Of a DNA stretch of 64,000 bases, positions 8,804-16,859 are shown in pieces. Each line of letters opens with the position of its first letter. Position 1 is the first letter of the stretch. The position numbers and the translations under genes are program-made. The stretch is from Novosphingobium pokkalii (GTDB lineage: Bacteria > Pseudomonadota > Alphaproteobacteria > Sphingomonadales > Sphingomonadaceae): NCBI RefSeq assembly GCF_014652855.1, contig NZ_BMZP01000012.1, forward strand, positions 1 through 64,000, read 5' to 3'. The notes under the pieces are model-generated. The model searched no databases. It saw only the letters and a list, made by a program, of their open reading frames with translations, and was not told the origin of the DNA.

Positions 8804-10057
8804 TCAGTGGGCCACGGCGGCGGCCGCCGCCTCGTCGATCATCCGCCCGTTGCGGAACCGGTCGAGATTGAATGGTGCGTTGATCGCATGCGGCGCATCG
8901 TGGGCGATGGTATGGGCCAGAAGGTCTGCCGCGCCCGGCGTCGCCTTGAACCCGCCGGTGCCCCAGCCGCAGTTGGCATAAAGGCCCGGCACCGGGGTCT
9001 TGCCGAGGATGGGGGAGCGGTCGGGCGTCACGTCCACGATCCCGCCCCAGGTGCGCAGCATGCGCATGCGGGTGAAGATCGGGAATATCTCGCAGATCGC
9101 CGCCAGCGTGTGCTCGATGATGTGGAACGCGCCGCGCTGCGAATACGAGGTATATTGGTCCGTCCCCGCGCCGATCACCAGCTCGCCCTTGTCGGACTGG
9201 CTGATATAGGCATGCACGGTGTTGGACATGACCACACAGGGGAAGATCGGCTTCACCGGCTCCGACACCAGCGCCTGGAGCGGATAGCTTTCCAGCGGAA
9301 ATTCCAGCCCCGCCATGTTCATCACCACCGACGTGTTGCCGGCCGCCGAAACGCCGATCTTCTTGGCGCCGATGAAGCCGCGCTCGGTCTCCACCCCCAG
9401 CACCGCGCCATCCGCGCCACGGCGAATGCCGGTGACGGCGCAATTCTGGATGATGTCTACGCCCAGCGCCGTCGCCTTGCGGGCATAGCCCCAGGCCACG
9501 CTGTCGTGCCGCGCGGTGCCGCCGCGCCGCTGCAATGCCCCGCCCAGCACCGGATGGCGCGCGTTGGGCGAGATATCGAGCGGCGGGCAATAGGCCTGGC
9601 ACTCTTCCGGGCTGAGCCATTCGTTGTCCACGCCGTTCAACCGGTTGGCGTGGATGTGGCGCTTGAAGCTCTGGATATCGTGCACGTTGTGCGCGAGCAT
9701 CAGCACGCCACGCTTGGAATACATCACGTTGTAGTTGAGCTCCTGGCTCAACCCGTCCCACAGCTTGACCGCGTGGTCATAGAGATGGGCGCTTTCATCG
9801 TAGAGGTAGTTGGAGCGGATGATCGTGGTGTTGCGCCCGGTGTTGCCGCCGCCCAGCCAGCCTTTCTCGATCACCGCCACATTGGTGATCCCATACTTGG
9901 CCGCCAGATAATAGGCCGCGCCCAGCCCGTGCCCACCGGCGCCCACGATGATCACATCGTAAGACGCCTTGGGAGCCTTGTCCGGCCATTGCTCCGGCCA
10001 GGCCTGATGCCCGGAAAAAGCCTGCGCGATGAGATTGAGCCCGGAAAAGCGCATCAT
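8804..10057 (-). CDS. soxB: Sarcosine oxidase beta subunit
   Basis: This is the catalytic flavin subunit, 417 residues, with an N-terminal FAD-binding Rossmann motif (VIIVGAGGHGLGAAYYLA). The family carries a covalently attached FMN as well as FAD and oxidises sarcosine to the imine that is hydrolysed and demethylated with SoxA. The open frame extends far into the upstream Rieske gene. The tandem ATGs (MMRFSGLN) next to that gene's stop codon give the normal family length and are taken as the start. Further family blocks include GGNTGRNTTIIRSNY and GWGTGGFKATPG. It is a central member of the methylamine operon. Confidence 0.95.
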   Translation of the reverse strand: MMRFSGLNLIAQAFSGHQAWPEQWPDKAPKASYDVIIVGAGGHGLGAAYYLAAKYGITNVAVIEKGWLGGGNTGRNTTIIRSNYLYDESAHLYDHAVKLWDGLSQELNYNVMYSKRGVLMLAHNVHDIQSFKRHIHANRLNGVDNEWLSPEECQAYCPPLDISPNARHPVLGGALQRRGGTARHDSVAWGYARKATALGVDIIQNCAVTGIRRGADGAVLGVETERGFIGAKKIGVSAAGNTSVVMNMAGLEFPLESYPLQALVSEPVKPIFPCVVMSNTVHAYISQSDKGELVIGAGTDQYTSYSQRGAFHIIEHTLAAICEIFPIFTRMRMLRTWGGIVDVTPDRSPILGKTPVPGLYANCGWGTGGFKATPGAADLLAHTIAHDAPHAINAPFNLDRFRNGRMIDEAAAAAVAH

Positions 10058-10058
10058 C

Positions 10059-11294
10059 TTATGGCCGTCCTGCCGCTTCCAGCGCAGCCTTGCCGCGCTC
10101 CACGTAAAAGGTCTTGAACGCATCGACGAGGTTTTCTTCCAGGGCGTACATGCCTGGGCGATAACCATCGGTGGCGATGCCGGCGTGGTTGATTTCGGCC
10201 AGGTGCCGGTCCTGCCGGTTGGTCGCCTTCCACACGCGGGTGAGGTTCTCGACCGTGTAGTCCTCGCCCTCCACCGCATCCTCGTGCACCAGCCAAGACG
10301 TGCGGACAAGGGTGCGGCCCGGCGCCACCGGCATCACGCTGAACGTCACGACATGGTCGCAGCAGAAATGGTGCCAGGAATTGGGATGGGTCCACACCGA
10401 AACGCTGGTCGGCTCGGCATGGTCGATCGGCCAGATCAGCTTCTTCGAGGCCGGCTGCCCGTCGATGGTCTGCGACAGAGCACCGTTGGCCAGGCCCAGC
10501 CGGCCCACGCGGTGCCAGCCCTTGTCGGGAAACTCCACCAGGTCCTGCCAGATGCCCATGGCCTGCCAGCGCTTGCGCTCGGCATCCACGTCCGCCTCGG
10601 CACTGGCCACGCCGTCTTCGGGATTGCCCCGGCCAAAGCCCGATCCGCTCAGCGACTGGAGCAGTTCGGGATGGTTGCTTTCGCAGTGATAGCATTCGCG
10701 GTTGTTTTCCATGACGAGCTTCCAGTTGGCCTCGTCATGAAGATCCTCGGTCGCCGCCACTTTCAGCTTGTCGAGGTTGTAGAGCGCAATGCCGGCGGCA
10801 ATGTCCGCCTTGGCGCGGTCGATCGGCGGCGGATTTTCGGCAAAGCACACGAACAGCAGCCCGCCGCAGTTTTCCAGCGCCACCTCGCGCAGGTTGTGCG
10901 CGCTCTTGTCGAACGCCTCGGGCATGCCGCGCGCGGCGATCAGCTTGCCATCCAGGCCGAACGTCCAGAAGTGATAGGGGCACATCACGCGCGGCATCGT
11001 GCCGCTCTGCGCCTCGCACAGCCGCGACCCGCGATGGGTGCAGGTGTTGTAGAACGCGCGGACCACGCCATCCTTGCCGCGCAGGATCACGACCGAATTG
11101 TTGGCCATCTCGAACACGTAGAAGTCACCGGGGTTCTTCACGTGCGCCACGGTGCAGGCATAGAGCCACACCGACTTGAGCATGACTTGCGTATCGAAGG
11201 CGAACGCCTCCTCGCTGGTGTAGAGGCGTTGCGGCAGGGTGTAGCCGGGGCGATCCTGGTTCAGCAGTTCGGCAATCGGTGCGAAATCGTGCAT
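10059..11294 (-). CDS. gbcA: Rieske non-heme iron oxygenase, glycine betaine monooxygenase-like (GbcA type)
   Basis: This is a ring-hydroxylating-type oxygenase alpha subunit of 411 residues. The Rieske [2Fe-2S] ligands are Cys85/His87 and Cys105/His108 (CTH...CPYH). The mononuclear iron site is visible in NNRECYHCESNH, with His203 and His208. Relatives include glycine betaine, stachydrine and carnitine oxygenases. Context with DMGDH and sarcosine oxidase argues for glycine betaine, giving dimethylglycine plus formaldehyde. No ferredoxin reductase partner (GbcB type) is present in the window. A GGAG site precedes the ATG, and the upstream DMGDH-like gene ends five bases earlier. The gene symbol is context-based; another quaternary amine is possible. 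Confidence 0.8.
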   Translation of the reverse strand: MHDFAPIAELLNQDRPGYTLPQRLYTSEEAFAFDTQVMLKSVWLYACTVAHVKNPGDFYVFEMANNSVVILRGKDGVVRAFYNTCTHRGSRLCEAQSGTMPRVMCPYHFWTFGLDGKLIAARGMPEAFDKSAHNLREVALENCGGLLFVCFAENPPPIDRAKADIAAGIALYNLDKLKVAATEDLHDEANWKLVMENNRECYHCESNHPELLQSLSGSGFGRGNPEDGVASAEADVDAERKRWQAMGIWQDLVEFPDKGWHRVGRLGLANGALSQTIDGQPASKKLIWPIDHAEPTSVSVWTHPNSWHHFCCDHVVTFSVMPVAPGRTLVRTSWLVHEDAVEGEDYTVENLTRVWKATNRQDRHLAEINHAGIATDGYRPGMYALEENLVDAFKTFYVERGKAALEAAGRP

Positions 11295-11299
11295 GGGGA

Positions 11300-13807
11300 C
11301 TAGCTCCGCAGTGCAGTGTTTTCCGGGTCGAAGGGCGAGTCTGGGATCACCACGGCCTTGTGCGGGGCGCCGAGGATGGAAATTTCCAGCTCGGTGCCGA
11401 TTTCTGCGTGCTCAGGTGCGATCATCGCCAGTGCCAACGACTTGGCCACACGCCAACCATAGCCGCCCGACGTGGCTCGGCCAACCAGTTGGCCGTCGCG
11501 ATAGATCGCTTCGGAACCGCGCGCGTCCGCATCGCTGACGCCCAGCACTTCCAAAGTCACGAGTTTCCAGGAAAGCCCGGCTTCCTGCTTCGCCAGCAGC
11601 CCGTCACGGCCGACGAATTCGGGCTTCTTCATGGATATGAAGCGTTCAAGCCCGCTTTCCAGGGCATTGTATTCCACGGAAAGTTCACGCGGGATCAGCT
11701 TGTAGCTCTTTTCCAGCGCCATCGAGGTCATCGCGCGGATGCCGAAGGGCTTGATGTCGAATTCCGCGCCGGCGGCCATCAGCTTGTCGAAGATGTAGTT
11801 CTGCATCTCGATCGGGTGGTGGAATTCCCAGCCCAGTTCGCCGATGAAATTCACCCGCAGCGCATCGCAGGGCGCAGCACCGATGGAGATGCGCTTGCCG
11901 GTCAGCCAGGGGAACGCCTCGTTGGACAAGTCTGTATGCGTCACCTTGGCCAGCACGTCGCGCGCACGGGGGCCGGCCAGGACCAGCACGCCCATCGCCG
12001 TGGTCAGCCGCTCGAACTTCACCGAGCCATCGGCGGGCAGCGCCTTGACCAGGTAATCATGGTCGTGCGCTTCCAACGCGCCGGCGGAAACCAGATAATA
12101 GCTTTGCGGCCCGCGCTTGTAGACGGTGAATTCGCTGCGCACGCCGCCCGCAGGGGTCAGCAGGTAAGACAGCGAGACACGGCCGATCTTCTTCGGCACG
12201 GCATTGGACAGGAGCTTGCCCAGCCATTCTTCCGCACCGGGGCCGGAAATGAGGCACTTGGCAAAGGCACTCATGTCCTGGATACCAACCTTTTCCGTCA
12301 CATGGCGGCATTCGTTGCCAACATGCTCGAAGTAGTTGGAGCGACGGAACGACCACTTTTCGCGGATCGGCGCACCGGGCACATCGGGATGGTTGTGGTT
12401 GAGCAGCGTCTCGGGCTTGTCGAGATCGGCCTCGCTCAGTTCATAGCCTTCGGGCGCGAACCAGTTGGGGCGTTCCCAGCCGAACACGCTGCCAAACACC
12501 GCGCCCAGCGCCTTCATGCGATCGTAGCACGGCGTCTGGCGCAGCGGCCGCGCGGCCTCGCGCTCTTCGTCCGGGTAGTGGACGGTAAACACCTTGGCAT
12601 AGGCTTCCTCATTCTTTTCGATGAGATAGCCTTCGTCGGCATAAGTACCGAAGCGGCGCGGATCGACGCCCATCATGTCGATGGTGGGTTCGCCGTCCAC
12701 GATCCAGTGGGCAAGCTGCCAACCCGCGCCGCCGGCTGCGGTGATGCCGAAGCTGTGGCCTTCGTTGAGCCAGAAGTTCTTCAGCCCCGGCGCAGGACCG
12801 ACGATGGGCGACCCGTCGGGCGTGTAGGCAATGGCGCCGTTGTAGACTTTCTTGATGCCCAGTTCGCCGAAGGCGGGCACGCGCTCGATGGCCGAGAGAA
12901 TGTAGGGCTCCAGGCGTTCGAGCGCATCGGGGAACAGTTCGTATTCGCTGTTGGCTGCCGGCCCCTTCACATAGCAGGCCGGCGCGCCGACTTCGTAAGG
13001 GCCAAGCAGCAGGCCACCGGCTTCCTCGCGCATGTACCAGCTCGAGTCGCTTTCGCGCAGCACGCCCATTTCGGGCAGGCCCTTGGCGCGGCGCTCCATG
13101 ATCGCAGGATGCTGCTCGGTAACGATGTACTGGTGCTCGACCGGGATCACCGGCACGTCGAGCCCGACCATGGCGCCGGTCTGGCGGGCAAAGCTGCCGC
13201 TGGCCGAGACCACGTGCTCGCAGGTGATCTCGCCCTGGTCGGTTGCCACGACCCATTCGCCATTGGCCTTCTGGGTGATGCCGGTGACCGTGGTGTTGCG
13301 CAGGATCGTGGCGCCACGCTGGCGCGCGCCCTTGGCCAGGGCCTGGGTCAGGTCGGCGGGCTGGATATAGCCATCGGCCGGGTGCTGGATCGCGCCGAGC
13401 ACGCCATCCATCTGCGCCAGCGGCCAGATTTCATGCACTTGCTCGGGCGTGAGGAAATTCACCTCGACGCCAATGGTCTTGGCCACGCCCGCGTAATAGC
13501 GGTATTCGTCCATGCGGTCCGGGCTGTTGGCCAGGCGGATGTTGGACACGCGCGAGAAGCCGACATTGAGATCGGTTTCGGCTTCCAGGCTGGGATAGAG
13601 ATCCACCGAATACTGGTGCAGCTTGCCCACCGAATAGGACAGGTTGAACAGCGGCAGCAGCCCGGCGGCATGCCAGGTGGAACCCGACGTCAGTTCCTTG
13701 CGCTCGATCAGCACGACATCGGACCAGCCCATCTTGGCCAGGTGATACAACGTGCTGACGCCAACGACGCCGCCACCAATCACCACAACGCGCGCACTCG
13801 TCTTCAT
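11300..13807 (-). CDS. FAD-dependent dimethylglycine dehydrogenase-like protein with GcvT domain
   Basis: This 835-residue protein begins with a FAD-binding DAO domain (VVVIGGGVVGVSTLYHLAK). It carries the family-typical STWHAAGLLP segment, probably the covalent-flavin region, and ends in a GcvT aminomethyltransferase domain (about residues 430-830). This architecture is that of dimethylglycine and sarcosine dehydrogenases, which demethylate to methylene-THF and pass electrons to ETF. The chosen ATG (MKTSARVVV) has GAGG seven bases upstream; the longer frame lacks support. It is the first gene of the operon leading through gbcA and soxBDAG. The partial etfB at the window edge could supply its acceptor. 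Dimethylglycine versus sarcosine specificity cannot be settled from sequence alone. Confidence 0.88.
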   Translation of the reverse strand: MKTSARVVVIGGGVVGVSTLYHLAKMGWSDVVLIERKELTSGSTWHAAGLLPLFNLSYSVGKLHQYSVDLYPSLEAETDLNVGFSRVSNIRLANSPDRMDEYRYYAGVAKTIGVEVNFLTPEQVHEIWPLAQMDGVLGAIQHPADGYIQPADLTQALAKGARQRGATILRNTTVTGITQKANGEWVVATDQGEITCEHVVSASGSFARQTGAMVGLDVPVIPVEHQYIVTEQHPAIMERRAKGLPEMGVLRESDSSWYMREEAGGLLLGPYEVGAPACYVKGPAANSEYELFPDALERLEPYILSAIERVPAFGELGIKKVYNGAIAYTPDGSPIVGPAPGLKNFWLNEGHSFGITAAGGAGWQLAHWIVDGEPTIDMMGVDPRRFGTYADEGYLIEKNEEAYAKVFTVHYPDEEREAARPLRQTPCYDRMKALGAVFGSVFGWERPNWFAPEGYELSEADLDKPETLLNHNHPDVPGAPIREKWSFRRSNYFEHVGNECRHVTEKVGIQDMSAFAKCLISGPGAEEWLGKLLSNAVPKKIGRVSLSYLLTPAGGVRSEFTVYKRGPQSYYLVSAGALEAHDHDYLVKALPADGSVKFERLTTAMGVLVLAGPRARDVLAKVTHTDLSNEAFPWLTGKRISIGAAPCDALRVNFIGELGWEFHHPIEMQNYIFDKLMAAGAEFDIKPFGIRAMTSMALEKSYKLIPRELSVEYNALESGLERFISMKKPEFVGRDGLLAKQEAGLSWKLVTLEVLGVSDADARGSEAIYRDGQLVGRATSGGYGWRVAKSLALAMIAPEHAEIGTELEISILGAPHKAVVIPDSPFDPENTALRS

Positions 13808-14260
13808 GTCATGCCTCGGCTTTGCTTGGCTGCCTATGAACCGAAGGGCTATGTCACTGCGGGAAGCTTCGCAATCACGCCGCAGCACCATTCCATAAAC
13901 TTATGCAAGTGATTAGAAATAATGCTTCCCGAAAGGACAAGCGCGCTTTCGTCGCGAGTCCTTTTCCGGGCCGATCCGGGCTGCGCCGATGCGACCGCAC
14001 GGCCGCTGGCGCGCGCCCTGCACGGCATTAGGCAAGTTAATGGGAATAGTAAGTAGGCATTATTCGTACAACGCCGTGAGCGGAGAATATAAATTAACGA
14101 ATATCAGATACTTGCCCAAATTCCTCGAACCCGCCAACTGCTTATCGCCCCATCTTTCCGCGTGTTTCCTAAGTCTTGCTGCATCTGCGTTCCTGATGCA
14201 CGATCCGGGTGCAGGTTATTGTGCCCCCGCAACGAGGGGCCGGCTTGGAGGGAAGCTGTC
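13808..14260. other. Divergent intergenic region between DMGDH-like operon and TonB receptor
   Basis: This is the longest gene-free stretch (453 bases) and it is notably more A+T-rich than its neighbours. It should hold both divergent promoters. It contains one strong hairpin (13932-13964) and an A+T-rich tract (about 14030-14115) suitable for promoters. A short CCCC/GGGG stem lies just before the receptor's Shine-Dalgarno sequence. Open frames starting inside it are short, lack family resemblance and are treated as chance. No riboswitch core was recognised. Confidence 0.6.
13932..13964. terminator. Hairpin (terminator-like or regulatory) in divergent intergenic region
   Basis: The arms AAAGGAC and GTCCTTT are perfectly complementary, with an inner CGCG/CGCG pair and a small loop. 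A short T-run follows on the plus strand. Neither neighbouring gene ends here; both start away from it. It is therefore either a leader element or a terminator of an unseen short transcript. Confidence 0.4.
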
Positions 14261-16780
14261 ATGCGTCACCTGGTGCACTCGGGCCTTGGCCTGGATCAAC
14301 AAATCCATCTCAACACGCGCAATCCCCGCTCGCACGCCGTCGGCCGGTTGAAGGCACTGGCGCTGAACGCCACTGCCCTGACCGCAACGATGCTGATGCC
14401 GGGCCTGGCCCACGCGCAAGCCGCCCCGGCCGATGCCGCGACCGTCGCGCCCCAGGGCGAAACCGGCACCGGCGATATCGTGGTGACCGCGCAGCGCCGC
14501 GAACAGAAGCTCAACGACGTGGGCATCGCCGTCTCGGTCATTTCGGCCAAGGACTTGCGCGCGCTCAACATCAACAACGCCACCGATATCGTGCGCGCCA
14601 TCCCCAACCTGAAATACAACGCCTATGGCTCCAGCCAGGTGGTGTTCAACATTCGCGGCGTGTCGCAGAACGACTATGGCGACCAGCAGGAACCCCCGGT
14701 CGCGGTCTATCAGGACGACAGCTACGCCGCCTCGATCACCACGGCGAGCTTCCCGATCTTCGACCTGGCGCGCACCGAGGCGCTGCGCGGGCCGCAGGGC
14801 ACGCTGTTCGGCCGCAATGCCACGGGCGGCGCGGTGCAGTTCATTTCCAACCAGCCGAGCCACGAATTCGGCGGCTATGTCTCGGCCACGACCGGCAGCT
14901 TCAACCAGTCGGTATTCGAAGGCGCGATGACCGGCGGGCTGACCGACACGCTCGCGGCGCGCATTTCCGGCGTCTATGATCGCGACTCCGGCTATATCAA
15001 GAACCTGCTGCCGGGTGGCGCAGACCTGGGGGCCAACAACCACTGGGCCACGCGCGGCATCCTGCAATGGGATCCGACCAGCGATTTCCACGCGCGCCTG
15101 ACCGTGCGTTATTCCCAGGCCGACCATGAGCGCCAGGCCGGTGTCTATTCGCTCACCCCGGCCTGCCCCAACGCCCAGTACCAGGGCGAATTCCTCGCCG
15201 CCAACCAGGTCTGCGATTACTGGAACAACTACGGCGGCGTATCCTACAACGGCGGCGTGCCGGGCTCGGTCGCCAATGGCTATGCCAACCCGGCGATCGC
15301 CGCCAGCCAGGGCGGCAATCCGTGGCAGACCTATAGCGCCGGCGAAAACTACGTGAACCGCAAGACCTTTGCCGCCACGCTGCGGCTGGAAGGCAAGCTG
15401 GGCGCGTTCGATGTGACCTCGATCACCGATTACCAGAACCTCGCCAAGTTCTATATCGAGAGCGACGATGGCGTGCCGGGCCTGCCCTATGTGGAAGGCG
15501 CCGCGCTGCCGCCCTTCACCACCGGCCCTTGCGCCAGCGCGCCGACGATCACCTGCTATGCCTCGGGCACGGTGTTCTACCAGCGCGCCCGCACCCAGCA
15601 ACTGACCCAGGAACTGCGCGCCGCCGCGCGCTTCGGCGCCAACTATCTGACGTTCGGCGCCTTCGGCATGCTGCTCACCGGCAATTACGGCGCAAAATAT
15701 GCCACCCCGTTCGACCAGTACGATCCCACCGTCAACTTCTACCAGCGCACCAAGTCTTTCGCGGTCTTCGCGCAGGACGAATACAAGTTCGACGATCACT
15801 GGAAGCTGATCGTGGGTGCACGCTACTGGCGTGACAGCAAGCTGGCCTGGTATCACGCGGTCGAGAACATTTCCGGCCTCACCGTGAACTGGGGACCGAG
15901 CGGGATCAATTTCTACGATCCCACCGGCGCGGCCGATGCCGCCGGGATTACCGTCACGCCGGCGGCCGCCTCGCCCACCTATGACGGCGTCACCGCACGC
16001 GCCGAGCTGGATTACAAGCCGGGGCCGGACACGCTGCTCTATGCCAGCTACAACCGTGGTTCCAAGTCGGGCGGGTTCACGTTCTCCACCGGCACGCCCT
16101 ATCCGGGCCAGGCGCTGATCGACACGATCAACAACATTCCCTACCGGCCGGAAACGCTCAACGACTATGAAGTCGGTCTCAAGACCAAGATCGGCCGCAA
16201 CGTGCAGTTCAATCTTGCTGCATTCTACTATGATTACAAGAACTACCAGGCCTATGTTCAGGTCGGTTATACGCAGTTGGTGCGCAACCTGCCGGCCACG
16301 ATCAAGGGCGTGGAAGCCGAGCTGACCGCGCACCCGATCGAGGGCTTCACGCTCCAGGCCTCCGCCGCCGTGCAGGACAGCAAGGTCAAGAACGTGCTGC
16401 TGCCCGATGGCGTCACGCTGGTGAATCACGACCTGCCGCAGGCGCCGGGTTTCTCCGGCAATGCGCTGGTCCGCTATGAATTCGGCATGGGCGGGGCGCG
16501 CGTCTCGCTCCAGGGCGATGCGCTCTACACCGGCAAGTTCTGCTTCTCGGTGCTTTGCGCGCCGGTCGAGCGGGAGAGCGCCTATCACGTGGAAAACCTG
16601 CGCGTCGGCGTGATCCCGGCAGGCGGCAAGCTGGAACTGGCGTTCTTCGTCAACAACGTGTTCAACCGGGTCTACCGCTCCTACACCTTCGACGGGTCGC
16701 TCTATTGGGGCGATGCGCTCAGCGTCTATGGCAAGCCGCGCACCTGGGGCCTGACCGCCCGCGTGAACTTCGGCAACTGA
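14261..16780 (+). CDS. TonB-dependent outer-membrane receptor
   Basis: This 839-residue protein imports a large or scarce substrate across the outer membrane using TonB energy. A signal peptide ends near AHAQA (about residues 45-48). A plug domain follows, starting with the TonB-box-like DIVVTAQRREQKL and containing RGVSQNDYGDQ and GTLFGRNATGGAVQFIS, then a beta-barrel ending in RTWGLTARVNFGN. The ATG after GGAGGGAA is chosen over an upstream in-frame ATG. It resembles the sphingomonad catabolic TBDR class rather than classical siderophore receptors. It is followed by a quinohemoprotein dehydrogenase and a permease on the same strand, suggesting uptake of the compound those proteins handle. 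The ligand is unknown. Confidence 0.9.
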   Translation: MRHLVHSGLGLDQQIHLNTRNPRSHAVGRLKALALNATALTATMLMPGLAHAQAAPADAATVAPQGETGTGDIVVTAQRREQKLNDVGIAVSVISAKDLRALNINNATDIVRAIPNLKYNAYGSSQVVFNIRGVSQNDYGDQQEPPVAVYQDDSYAASITTASFPIFDLARTEALRGPQGTLFGRNATGGAVQFISNQPSHEFGGYVSATTGSFNQSVFEGAMTGGLTDTLAARISGVYDRDSGYIKNLLPGGADLGANNHWATRGILQWDPTSDFHARLTVRYSQADHERQAGVYSLTPACPNAQYQGEFLAANQVCDYWNNYGGVSYNGGVPGSVANGYANPAIAASQGGNPWQTYSAGENYVNRKTFAATLRLEGKLGAFDVTSITDYQNLAKFYIESDDGVPGLPYVEGAALPPFTTGPCASAPTITCYASGTVFYQRARTQQLTQELRAAARFGANYLTFGAFGMLLTGNYGAKYATPFDQYDPTVNFYQRTKSFAVFAQDEYKFDDHWKLIVGARYWRDSKLAWYHAVENISGLTVNWGPSGINFYDPTGAADAAGITVTPAAASPTYDGVTARAELDYKPGPDTLLYASYNRGSKSGGFTFSTGTPYPGQALIDTINNIPYRPETLNDYEVGLKTKIGRNVQFNLAAFYYDYKNYQAYVQVGYTQLVRNLPATIKGVEAELTAHPIEGFTLQASAAVQDSKVKNVLLPDGVTLVNHDLPQAPGFSGNALVRYEFGMGGARVSLQGDALYTGKFCFSVLCAPVERESAYHVENLRVGVIPAGGKLELAFFVNNVFNRVYRSYTFDGSLYWGDALSVYGKPRTWGLTARVNFGN

Positions 16781-16789
16781 CCTTTCAGC

Positions 16790-16841
16790 GGGACGATTGC
16801 AGCGCCGCCAAAACTGTGATCCAAGATACTGCAATCGTCCC
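16790..16841 (+). promoter_or_regulatory. Perfect 13-bp inverted repeat between receptor and dehydrogenase genes
   Basis: GGGACGATTGCAG and CTGCAATCGTCCC are exact reverse complements separated by 26 bases. The second arm ends 18 bases before the dehydrogenase ATG. There is no T-run, so it does not look like a simple terminator. It could be an mRNA stability or processing stem, or a protein-binding palindrome that allows the downstream gene to be controlled separately. Confidence 0.6.
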
Positions 16842-16859
16842 ACGGAAAGAGCCGAACCG

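Noticed and set aside
11279..13912. Open frame of 877 codons antisense to the DMGDH-like gene.
   Set aside because: Same shadow effect; no ribosome-binding site or domain, and the sense gene has a clear DAO-GcvT architecture.
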